From: Lentilactobacillus parafarraginis DSM 18390 = JCM 14109
Lineage (GTDB): Bacteria > Bacillota > Bacilli > Lactobacillales > Lactobacillaceae
NCBI RefSeq assembly: GCF_001435895.1
Contig: NZ_AZFZ01000015.1
Coordinates: 1-49,732, forward strand
Direction of reading: 5' to 3'
DNA: 49,732 bases
Each line of letters opens with the position of its first letter. Position 1 is the stretch's first letter. Under the pieces are notes generated by a model that was given only the letters and a program-made list of their open reading frames with translations, ran no database searches and had not been told where the DNA came from. A program made the translations under genes and the position numbers. Below are positions 8,822 through 15,287 of the stretch, piece after piece.

Positions 8822-8861
8822 AGTTTAGGTTAAAAATTACAACAGGTCAAAAAATTGTAAT
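8822..8861 (-). promoter_or_regulatory. Promoter of the amino-acid importer operon with inverted repeat
   Basis: On the minus strand TTGACC (8845-8850), a 17-bp spacer and TAAACT (8822-8827) form a promoter. The inverted repeat ATTACAA / TTGTAAT (8836-8842 and 8855-8861, 12-base gap) straddles the -35 element and is a candidate operator. A further six-base inverted repeat (GACAAT/ATTGTC, 8785-8802) lies in the leader. The regulator is unknown. The rest of the 406-bp gap to 9170 holds only the terminator at 9056-9086 and AT-rich sequence. Confidence 0.6.
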
Positions 8862-9055
8862 ATAAAAATTTATAAACAAGTTATCGGATGTTTCACGATC
8901 TGATAATGGCCTGGATTCACCCGATTTTTCAACCCTAAAAACTGGCGATTAAAACTGAATCTTAAAAATGTGAAAAGCATCAATTTGGTTAATGAAGTCT
9001 AATGTATAACAATTTTACAGGATTTTTCCTGAAAAGAAAAGCAGGTGCGCTAAAA

Positions 9056-9086
9056 ATAAATGGCAGTCGGATTGACCGCCATTTAA
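9056..9086 (-). terminator. intrinsic terminator after the EutJ-like gene
   Basis: Stem TAAATGGC.GTC / GAC.GCCATTTA with a five-base loop, followed on the minus strand by TTTATTTTTAG. It lies about 85 bases downstream of the eutJ-like stop. Confidence 0.65.
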
Positions 9087-9170
9087 AAAGCCGGCAACCA
9101 CAACAATCACCGGATCTTGATTATTCATTTTTGGCAATTCAATTTCACCACGTTGAAAACCAAGTGAAAC

Positions 9171-10022
9171 TCAGTCATGATCGTCCATCGCGATTCCAAG
9201 CGGGGTAATATACTGTGGAAACGTCGGCTTGTATACAGGGACGCCGAGAACGTCACTAAAGGTTGGGACAAAGTCAGCAAAGTTAACCGCGCCGCCAACC
9301 ACGATCACTGGTTGCTTGATATCTGCCCCAACGGTATTCTTGACGATTGTCGCCATCTTCTCGACAACCGGCCGAATCAGTGGGAAGATTTCCGCCTCCC
9401 GACTGGCGTCACGCTTGAGCGCTTCGGCAGCCGATGACTCGATCCCATAATTGCCGCCAATCACCAGTGTCATGTGATAGCCGCCGGTGGGTTCATCGAC
9501 CACCTGGGTGAGCTTGCCGCGATTAAAGACACTGATCCCGGTCGTGCCACCGCCAATATCCACAACCGTCCCGGTCTTAAGATTCAAAAAGGTGGCCGCA
9601 GCGGTTGGCTCATCAACCACATTTCGGCAGGCCATTTCCGCTGACTCAATCACGTTGGCGACCACTTTGGCACTGCCCTTCCCCGTTCCAGGAGGAATTG
9701 CCCCGCACGCGGTTGTTAAATTAACCCCCAGAACGTGCTCAGCGCGCTGCTTGAGTCTGGTCAGAATTTTCACCGAGTCTAGGTAGTTCACCACCACCCC
9801 ATCGCGAACCGCATCAGCATATTCAAAGGTGCCGTAAAGCATCTGATTATCGTGATCCAGTACGGTCAGAACAATTGATGAGGTTCCCAGATCAACCCCA
9901 GTTCGGATGGACTCCCCCTTCTTCACCGGTCGCAATGGTTGCTTTGAGTTAACAATTTTTGAAAAGCGATTTAAGCGTTGGTCAATTGCCGCCAAGTCAA
10001 TGGATTGCTTCGTTGTCATCAT
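9171..10022 (-). CDS. eutJ: EutJ-like Hsp70-fold chaperone/ATPase, orphan
   Basis: A 283-residue actin/Hsp70-superfamily protein matching the ethanolamine-utilisation protein EutJ. Seen: phosphate-1 loop GVDLGTSSIVLTV near residue 43, connect/phosphate-2 region TVVDIGGGTTGISVF, and an adenosine-type motif VIVVGGAV near the C-terminus, ending YITPLGIAMDDHD. EutJ is normally encoded among microcompartment genes (eut or pdu clusters) and is thought to help shell or enzyme assembly. Its exact reaction is unsettled. No shell, dehydratase or reactivase genes are present within the window. The start is ATG 10022 or 10019, downstream of GGGGA; the earlier ATG at 10037 overlaps the site. A cre-like box lies 26 bases upstream. 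Confidence 0.85.
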   Translation of the reverse strand: MMTTKQSIDLAAIDQRLNRFSKIVNSKQPLRPVKKGESIRTGVDLGTSSIVLTVLDHDNQMLYGTFEYADAVRDGVVVNYLDSVKILTRLKQRAEHVLGVNLTTACGAIPPGTGKGSAKVVANVIESAEMACRNVVDEPTAAATFLNLKTGTVVDIGGGTTGISVFNRGKLTQVVDEPTGGYHMTLVIGGNYGIESSAAEALKRDASREAEIFPLIRPVVEKMATIVKNTVGADIKQPVIVVGGAVNFADFVPTFSDVLGVPVYKPTFPQYITPLGIAMDDHD

Positions 10023-10047
10023 GATTCCCCATTTCAAACGAGTTAAT

Positions 10048-10061
10048 TGAAAGCGATTACT
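10048..10061. promoter_or_regulatory. cre-like box upstream of the EutJ-like gene
   Basis: TGAAAGCGATTACT matches the CcpA consensus TGWAANCGNTNWCA at 13 of 14 positions. It is placed between the likely promoter and the start codon, so CcpA repression as a roadblock is inferred. Confidence 0.6.
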
Positions 10062-10171
10062 TTATCCATTGTAACGTATTACCGGCCTTTTGTGACCCCT
10101 CCAAATGACTGACCGCATTCTTTAAGATGGCTGGGGAACTTATTTGGATCAGCGGATAACTTTCGCGGACA

Positions 10172-10208
10172 ATAAAAAAGTGATGACCAACTATTGATTG
10201 ATCATCAC
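10172..10208 (-). terminator. intrinsic terminator of the DUF6681-like operon
   Basis: Seven-bp stem GTGATGA/TCATCAC followed by TTTTTTATT on the minus strand, about 35 bases beyond the stop at 10243. Confidence 0.7.
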
Positions 10209-10242
10209 CCAATGACATCTATTAATGATTTAGTTAACTTCA

Positions 10243-11079
10243 TTAGACCCGTTTATAGGCGACAGCCGCCCGCAGAGTATAGTCCTGTTGGTGTTCCAAC
10301 ACGCTGGATCGGCCAATCTCTTTGTATGGCCCACCAAAGAGTTCGACGGATGCCAAGTACAGCTTCAAATCCGAAAGGTCGACCGACCGAATGGACTGCA
10401 AGCCGACTCGTTTGATCACGCCCACCGGATAGACGTCCGCCTGGTTCAAGCCACAGTAAACAACCAGCGAACTGCCTTCTTTTCGCATCTCAAAGTATGG
10501 CATCATGACACCCTTGCCAATTGCGTACAGCGGCTTACCGCCATTAATCTTCAGTAATTCATAGATCTTCCGATCATTCATGCCGTCATAATCAGCGGTA
10601 AACAGCTGCCGTTGCTGCATCTGAGCAACTAAGCGATTCAAATTATCCTGTTGAATCGGCGAAACATCAAGCTTCGCCGGCAATACATGGGCATCGTCGA
10701 AGATCCCGTTGGCAGCATTTCCTCGGCGATTCTGGGGTTCCTGAATCGTTGTATTGCCCATTTTAGAATTCGCCTGAATTTCCTTCTCGTGAGGCTGCAA
10801 ATGTAATGCCCGCGCTAACTTCGGCGAAATGTCGAACCACGGCTGTTTCTTGGTGAAGTAATAGAAGAAATTACAAACCAGAAAGTAGAACAGCACAATT
10901 GAGACCAGCAAAATCAGCGCACCACGATCGTAGTAACCATTCTGAAGGAACCGGAAACTAATGTAGAACAGATACATGTTGCCGAGAAATCCCAACACAG
11001 TATAAATACGGCTTTTAACGGTGACGTTAATGTTGAAGTAGCCAAGGTAATGGTTAATCATGTCTAAAAAGCTAAACAT
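10243..11079 (-). CDS. DUF6681-like membrane protein, function unknown
   Basis: A 278-residue protein that I place, from memory of lactobacillar proteomes, in the DUF6681 family; no function is known. Seen: a short N-terminal segment MFSFLDMINHYLGYFNINV, two hydrophobic helices at about residues 27-47 and 53-75, then a soluble, presumably cytoplasmic region of about 200 residues. That region includes a Gln/Asn-rich linker and a C-terminal domain ending YTLRAAVAYKRV. Its ATG overlaps the stop of the upstream repeat-protein gene (TAATG at 11077-11081), so the two are translationally coupled and probably work together at the envelope. Confidence 0.75.
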   Translation of the reverse strand: MFSFLDMINHYLGYFNINVTVKSRIYTVLGFLGNMYLFYISFRFLQNGYYDRGALILLVSIVLFYFLVCNFFYYFTKKQPWFDISPKLARALHLQPHEKEIQANSKMGNTTIQEPQNRRGNAANGIFDDAHVLPAKLDVSPIQQDNLNRLVAQMQQRQLFTADYDGMNDRKIYELLKINGGKPLYAIGKGVMMPYFEMRKEGSSLVVYCGLNQADVYPVGVIKRVGLQSIRSVDLSDLKLYLASVELFGGPYKEIGRSSVLEHQQDYTLRAAVAYKRV

Positions 11080-11720
11080 TATTCATTACCTCCCGTCGTC
11101 TGTTGAGTTGCGCCGGTATCGTTGTTAGTGGTGGTATTTCCCTGATCATTATTCGTGGTCGTCCCGGTATCACCGGTATTCCCAGTGGTACCGGTATTCC
11201 CGGTCGATTTGTTAGTGGTGGTATTGTTGCCGGTTGTTGTCCCGGTATTTCCAGTATTACCGGTATTGGTCGACTTCTTCGTGGTTCCGGTCGACTTGTT
11301 GGTCGTCCCAGTATTCGAATTTGTCGTTCCCGACTTCTTTGTGGTCGTCGTGCCGGTGTTGCCGGTCGTTGTATCGTCAGTATTGCTACTACTCTCGTTG
11401 GCGTCAGATGACGCTTTCTCTGCCGAAGAGGATTCCTTCTGCTTTTCTTTCAGTGAAGATTCCTTCGCCTTTTCCGACGACTCCTTGGCAGCCTTTTCAG
11501 AAGATTCCTTCGCCTTTTCCTTATCGGTCTGGGTCGGTTTCTTAGTGGTCTTGCCGTAAATTGAATTCGACACGTTCTTCTGATTTGTGGTTTGGGTCGT
11601 GGTGGGCGTCCCTTCATTTGTCGAGGTCACTTTGTTGGCCACGATATTTGTCGCACCGAGGGCCAATGAAATCGATAAAATTGCAAATGGCGTTACTAAT
11701 GGTGGAATTCGATTATCCAT
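11079..11720 (-). CDS. Membrane-anchored Thr/Asn/Gly-rich repeat protein
   Basis: A 213-residue low-complexity protein not assigned to a family. There is one hydrophobic segment at about residues 5-30 (PPLVTPFAILSISLALGATN) with basic residues just before it, so it is a signal anchor with the rest outside. Residues about 68-112 are Lys/Glu/Ser-rich with a repeating KESSEKA pattern that should be helical. Residues about 118-213 are almost only Thr, Asn, Gly and Ser in TTTGNTGTT-like units and should be unstructured. No LPxTG motif or other wall anchor is seen. First gene of a coupled pair with the DUF6681-like gene. A surface spacer or glycosylated stalk is conceivable but unproven. Confidence 0.75.
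   Translation of the reverse strand: MDNRIPPLVTPFAILSISLALGATNIVANKVTSTNEGTPTTTQTTNQKNVSNSIYGKTTKKPTQTDKEKAKESSEKAAKESSEKAKESSLKEKQKESSSAEKASSDANESSSNTDDTTTGNTGTTTTKKSGTTNSNTGTTNKSTGTTKKSTNTGNTGNTGTTTGNNTTTNKSTGNTGTTGNTGDTGTTTNNDQGNTTTNNDTGATQQTTGGNE
11082..11369 (-). repeat. Low-complexity coding repeat (Thr/Asn/Gly)
   Basis: Degenerate tandem units based on ACCGGNAAYACCGG on the coding strand give the Thr/Asn/Gly tail of the surface protein. Unit length is irregular. The region is coding, not a CRISPR or satellite array, and could vary in length between strains. Confidence 0.7.
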
Positions 11721-11793
11721 TCCAAAAACTCCCTATCTCAAATTAGTAAACCATATTATCGCACATTTAGGTCAACGAAACCTGAAGAATTGG

Positions 11794-12237
11794 TTAATTA
11801 TTCTTTAAGTTAGCGCACTCCGGACACAAGCCATAAATTTGAAAGAGGTGTCCAGTCACTTCACAGCCCGCGAGCTGGGAGGTGATCTCATCGCTTAGAG
11901 GACAGTCCTTTAATTCAATCACCTTGCCGCAGTTGCTACAGATGAAGTGATGGTGATGTTCGTGTTGAAAGTCACACTGAAATTTGACGGATGCCCGGTC
12001 GCCTTGAATCTGACGTTCAACAATTCCGAGATCAGCAAATTCAGAGATGTTGCGATAAATGGTATTGTGGCTCATCTTAGGAAATGATTGCCGCATAAAA
12101 TCATCGATGCTGGTAACGTCAATATAGCGCTTTGAAGCCGTATCAACCAAATATTCCAGCATTGCTTTTCGTTGCTTGGTAATTTTTAAATTATTATCTT
12201 TTAATAAATGAGTTGCTTGTTCCATTGCTGCAGGCAT
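11794..12237 (-). CDS. Fur-family metalloregulator (Fur/Zur/PerR type)
   Basis: A 147-residue dimeric repressor of the Fur superfamily. The winged-helix DNA-binding domain spans about residues 10-80 (KITKQRKAMLEYLV, then FPKMSHNTIYRNISEFADLGIV). The metal-binding dimer domain carries a His-rich HEHHHHFIC, the structural zinc cysteines CSNC, and CPEC near the C-terminus. It could be Fur, Zur or PerR; the sequence alone does not decide. The start is ATG 12237 (MPAAMEQ) behind AAGGGTGA; an earlier in-frame ATG lacks such a site. A perfect 7-1-7 inverted repeat about 50 bases upstream suggests autoregulation. Confidence 0.9.
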   Translation of the reverse strand: MPAAMEQATHLLKDNNLKITKQRKAMLEYLVDTASKRYIDVTSIDDFMRQSFPKMSHNTIYRNISEFADLGIVERQIQGDRASVKFQCDFQHEHHHHFICSNCGKVIELKDCPLSDEITSQLAGCEVTGHLFQIYGLCPECANLKNN

Positions 12238-12288
12238 TAAAATCACCCTTACTTTTTCGATTGCGTTCGTTGTCGGCCAGTGCCTCAC

Positions 12289-12303
12289 TAGTAATAATTA
12301 CTA
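12289..12303. promoter_or_regulatory. Fur/Zur/PerR-type box (7-1-7)
   Basis: TAGTAAT-A-ATTACTA is a perfect 7-1-7 inverted repeat with the layout of Fur-family boxes such as PerR (TTATAATNATTATAA) and Zur (TCGTAATNATTACGA). It lies in the promoter region of the Fur-family gene, and autoregulation is inferred. Confidence 0.7.
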
Positions 12304-12351
12304 TTTAAATGATACTACCATAAAACAGCGTCAACAACAAACGAAACACCG

Positions 12352-12909
12352 TTAGTCCACGTATTTGGCAACAATTTGATCAATCTTGGCCTTTGTCTGG
12401 GCCAGATCCGTGTTCACAATTTCATAGGCCCTGCCCACTAACTGACGGGGCATCTGTAAATCACGGGCATATTCCTGGCTCTTCACCCGCTTTGCCACCA
12501 TGGTGGTATCGTCACCGCGGGTTTGCATTCGCCTGACCAGTTCGTCAGGATTGCCGACTCTTAAGAAAATAATGACTGCCTGATCGCCCAGCTTTTGCTT
12601 ATAAGTGACCGCGCCAGCCCCGTCCAGGACGATTGTCGCGTCTGGATTTTTGTGCCACGCGCTCTGTAAGCCTTCATACGAAGACCCATAGTGGTGCCCG
12701 GCATAGGTAACAGACTCTAGATAGTGACGCTTGAAAAATGACGTTTCCGTCTCAAAATAATAGTCGACGCCGTTGACTTCGTTTTCCCGTGCGGGCCGCG
12801 TCGTATGGGTAATGACGCGGGGCATGCCATAGCGCTCATGCAAATAATTGCGAACGGTGGTTTTTCCGCTGCCGGCAGCACCGGTAATGACAAAAACGCG
12901 ATTTTTCAT
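12352..12909 (-). CDS. Guanylate-kinase-like P-loop nucleotide kinase
   Basis: A 185-residue P-loop protein. The N-terminus has Walker A GAAGSGKTT, followed by the GMP-binding-type segment THTTRPARENEVNGVDYYF characteristic of guanylate kinase folds. The lid/core region contains VGNPDELVRRMQTRGDD. It is shorter than housekeeping Gmk (about 205 residues) and is likely a paralogue, with guanylate kinase activity possible but unproven. It begins 4 bases after the Nudix gene, so both are co-transcribed in a nucleotide-related pair. Confidence 0.85.
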   Translation of the reverse strand: MKNRVFVITGAAGSGKTTVRNYLHERYGMPRVITHTTRPARENEVNGVDYYFETETSFFKRHYLESVTYAGHHYGSSYEGLQSAWHKNPDATIVLDGAGAVTYKQKLGDQAVIIFLRVGNPDELVRRMQTRGDDTTMVAKRVKSQEYARDLQMPRQLVGRAYEIVNTDLAQTKAKIDQIVAKYVD

Positions 12910-12913
12910 AGGC

Positions 12914-13345
12914 CTACTCCCCGATCTCTTCTTTATTTCGGATATACGTGTCAGCGTCTTGCAATAATTTTTTCAAATTATCATAGGTCAGCTTATCGTA
13001 AGCCTCTTGGAAGTTAAACCAGCCAAATGAGTTAATCTCCTCAACCTGCCGGGTCACCTTAACGTCTGGGGCAACCTTACTGACAAAGAACGTCACGGTT
13101 TTGTGATGCCCATTCTTCATATCATAGTCGATCTGCTGCTTAAAATCCGGATCAATTCGGGTGTCCAGGCTGGTTTCTTCCTTAATCTCCCGAATCGCCG
13201 TTTGGATCAAGTTTTCATACGCCTCCACGTGACCTTTGGGTAATCCCCAAAAGTCATCGGTGGCACTTTGGAGCAGCAGGTAACAAATTTCACCCTTCCA
13301 GACATTATAAACGACCGCGCCGCTTGCGTGTTCAGTGACCATCAT
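12914..13345 (-). CDS. Nudix hydrolase (Ap4A-hydrolase-like)
   Basis: A 143-residue Nudix hydrolase. The Nudix box is seen as GHVEAYENLIQTAIREIKEET (G-x5-E-x7-RE-U-x-EE), preceded by WGLPKGH. This resembles asymmetric diadenosine tetraphosphate hydrolases that clear alarmone or damaged nucleotides in the cytoplasm. The substrate is not certain. Start ATG 13345 or 13342 lies behind GGAGGG; the longer TTG frame includes that site. It sits between the CPA2 antiporter and the guanylate-kinase-like gene on the same strand. Confidence 0.9.
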   Translation of the reverse strand: MMVTEHASGAVVYNVWKGEICYLLLQSATDDFWGLPKGHVEAYENLIQTAIREIKEETSLDTRIDPDFKQQIDYDMKNGHHKTVTFFVSKVAPDVKVTRQVEEINSFGWFNFQEAYDKLTYDNLKKLLQDADTYIRNKEEIGE

Positions 13346-13367
13346 ACATCCCTCCAATATTTCTCAA

Positions 13368-14537
13368 CTACTCAGCCTTTTGCGGCTGGTTTTTCTTAAC
13401 TCGCTTCAACGTCCATTTTAATAGCAATGGAGCAACAATGGTTGACAAAACGATTACAATAATGATTTCCGAATATAAATTTTTCGCCAGCAAGTGTGCC
13501 GACAGCCCAATCTGGGCAATGATCAGCGCCATTTCACCCCGCGAAACCATCCCGGAACCGATGGCCAGCGCGGAATGCCAGTTCATCTTGGTCATAACTG
13601 CCCCAAGCGCGCCGCCAAATAATTTGGTCGCAATCGCCAGCAGCGTCATGATGATCACAAATCCCAAGTTGGTCAGCAGGCCGCTAAATTCCATGTCGAG
13701 ACCAATGCTGACAAAGAAAATTGGGATGAAGAAGGTGTAGCCAACCGAGCTGACACTGTCAGATACCTCATCCTGAAATTTGGTTTGGGACACGGCAACC
13801 CCGGCAAAAAACGCGCCAACCACCGAGCTTAAGCCAATCGCGTCGGCCAGCCAGGCCATCGCCAAACATAGAAATAACGAGATGATCGGCACCGACCCGT
13901 GGACCGGCAGCCGTTGCGCGATTCTCAATAGAATCGGCGTGACCCATTTAACGACAATCACCACCCCAACGAAATACAGCAGCTGCCAAATGGTTGAAAT
14001 CAGCAGATTGCTTTCGGAGGCATCCCCCACCCCGAAGGTACTGACGAAGATACTTAACAGGACAACGGCGATAATATCGTCGACCACCGCCGCGCCAAGA
14101 ATCGTCGCCCCTTCTTTGGTATTGAGACTGCCAAACTCTCGGAGCACCTCGACACTGATTGAGACCGAGGTGGCGGCAAAAATAACGCCCCAAAAGATTG
14201 CCTTTTCAAAGCTTTGCCCCATCATTTGCCCATAGACGTAAAACACCAGCATCGGCAGTAAGACACCGATCATCGCAACGTTCATGGCTGGTTTGAAGTA
14301 CTTCTTGAGCAGGTCTAAATCACTTTCAATTCCGGCAATAAACATTAAAATGATGACCCCAATTTCCGAACCAACGTGCATCAATTCAGTATTCTGAAGG
14401 ACGCCCAAGATCCCGGGCCCCAGAATCACGCCGACCAACAGCTGACCAATCACGGCCGGCATTGAGAGCCGCTGACTAATTGCACCGGCGATTAACGTCG
14501 TAATTAAAATTAGGGCGATTGCACCAACAAATGCCAT
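13368..14537 (-). CDS. CPA2-family monovalent cation:proton antiporter
   Basis: A 389-residue membrane protein with about 12 helices of the Na+/H+ exchanger (CPA2, NapA/KefB-type) family. Typical segments are GQLLVGVILGPGILG near the N-terminus, the helix with GAAVVDDIIAVVLL carrying the paired Asp residues that bind the ion, and SRGEMALIIAQIGL. There is no C-terminal RCK/TrkA domain, unlike KefB. It exports Na+ or K+ in exchange for protons for pH and salt balance. First gene of a probable antiporter-Nudix-kinase unit. Confidence 0.9.
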   Translation of the reverse strand: MAFVGAIALILITTLIAGAISQRLSMPAVIGQLLVGVILGPGILGVLQNTELMHVGSEIGVIILMFIAGIESDLDLLKKYFKPAMNVAMIGVLLPMLVFYVYGQMMGQSFEKAIFWGVIFAATSVSISVEVLREFGSLNTKEGATILGAAVVDDIIAVVLLSIFVSTFGVGDASESNLLISTIWQLLYFVGVVIVVKWVTPILLRIAQRLPVHGSVPIISLFLCLAMAWLADAIGLSSVVGAFFAGVAVSQTKFQDEVSDSVSSVGYTFFIPIFFVSIGLDMEFSGLLTNLGFVIIMTLLAIATKLFGGALGAVMTKMNWHSALAIGSGMVSRGEMALIIAQIGLSAHLLAKNLYSEIIIVIVLSTIVAPLLLKWTLKRVKKNQPQKAE

Positions 14538-14587
14538 CCAATTCCTCCAAATCTTTAAGTCGACTGACTTTCAATATAATTACTATT

Positions 14588-14596
14588 ATCATACCA
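14588..14596 (-). promoter_or_regulatory. Possible extended -10 promoter of the antiporter gene
   Basis: On the minus strand TGG-TATGAT forms an extended -10 element (TATGAT at 14588-14593), about 50 bases before the antiporter start. No good -35 hexamer is seen. Further up, 14597-14816 holds no gene; only a small inverted repeat TTGCAT/ATGCAA at 14669-14686 stands out. Confidence 0.4.
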
Positions 14597-14816
14597 TTGA
14601 CCGCGTGTCGTTCACCATGTTAAAGTGCCGATATTTTGTGATGAAACTTATTTTTTTACAGTGACTAATTGCATCGTAGTATGCAACAACCTCCACCTAC
14701 GTTTCTCTCACCAGATGGCCCTTTGTCAGAATTAATTTTTTAGCATCGAAATGATACCCCGTATAGGTTTGCGCCTCAACGTTGGCTGGCTCAATTGATT
14801 ATTCGAGCGTTAAGTC

Positions 14817-14970
14817 TTGCTATTTTGGGCAAACGCGTATATAGTTACCATTAATGTATTTATGACTTCGAAATTTGGTACGGCGTTCTTCATAGAATGA
14901 CTCCAAGTATTCAAAAGTTTCATCAAATGCAAAATTTAAAATTGCGCACAGCGCACGGAGGTTTCATTCT
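14817..14970 (+). promoter_or_regulatory. csp promoter and long 5' leader
   Basis: TTGCTA (14817-14822), 17 bases, TATAGT (14840-14845) form a good promoter. Transcription from about 14852 would leave a leader of about 118 bases before the csp ATG. Long leaders that refold in the cold are established for csp mRNAs; here the leader role is inferred from position and length. Confidence 0.6.
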
Positions 14971-15171
14971 ATGGAACAAGGTACAGTTAAATGGTTTAAT
15001 GGCGACAAAGGTTACGGCTTCATCACTCTCGACAACGGCTCAGACGTGTTCGTTCACTTCTCAGCTATCAACATCGACGGCTTCAAGACTCTTGAAGAAG
15101 GTCAAAAAGTTACCCTTGATGTTGAAAAGGGCGACCGTGGTTTGCAAGCAGCTAACGTAACACCTGCTTAA
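14971..15171 (+). CDS. Cold-shock protein (CspA/CspB family)
   Basis: A 66-residue OB-fold nucleic-acid chaperone of the usual Csp size. Nearly the whole chain is the cold-shock domain: VKWFN, RNP1 KGYGFI, RNP2 VFVHFSAI and the closing [12 protein letters not shown]. It binds single-stranded RNA and keeps mRNA open at low temperature. The ribosome binding site is ACGGAGG, seven to eight bases before the ATG. Monocistronic, with an unusually long upstream leader and two hairpins behind it. Confidence 0.96.
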   Translation: MEQGTVKWFNGDKGYGFITLDNGSDVFVHFSAINIDGFKTLEEGQKVTLDVEKGDRGLQAANVTPA

Positions 15172-15187
15172 GTAGCCAGTTAGAAAA

Positions 15188-15220
15188 TAAGGGTTCCCGG
15201 TGAGGGGCCTTTTTCTTTTG
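15188..15220 (+). terminator. csp terminator
   Basis: Short imperfect hairpin (AAGG..CCC / GGG.CCTT) followed by TTTTTCTTTT, about 20 bases after the csp stop. Confidence 0.55.
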
Positions 15221-15237
15221 GCAATTTTTACGGATGA

Positions 15238-15282
15238 AGGGCCAGAGCTCCTAGCTAATTTGGAGTCCTGGCCCTTTTTTAT
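15238..15282. terminator. bidirectional intrinsic terminator
   Basis: GGGCCAG-AGCTCC paired with GGAGT-CCTGGCCC, then TTTTTT. It lies between csp (+) and the GPH transporter (-), so it can serve both, mainly the plus strand. Confidence 0.75.
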
Positions 15283-15287
15283 AACAC

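Noticed and set aside
9171-10022. Part of a pdu/eut microcompartment operon
   Set aside because: No shell protein, diol dehydratase or reactivase genes are present in the window.
11082-11369. Possible CRISPR or satellite array
   Set aside because: The repeats are short, degenerate, lack unique spacers, and are in frame with a clear coding sequence.
11155-11559. Long plus-strand frames over the repeat protein (Val/Pro-rich)
   Set aside because: They are antisense shadows of the Thr/Gly/Asn repeat; no ribosome binding site and no natural composition.
14560-14600. A third Fur box (TAATTACTATTATCA region) before the antiporter
   Set aside because: Only about three of seven arm positions pair in 7-1-7 register.
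14897-15160. 87-codon frame over csp
   Set aside because: Out of phase with the conserved cold-shock protein and lacking a ribosome binding site.
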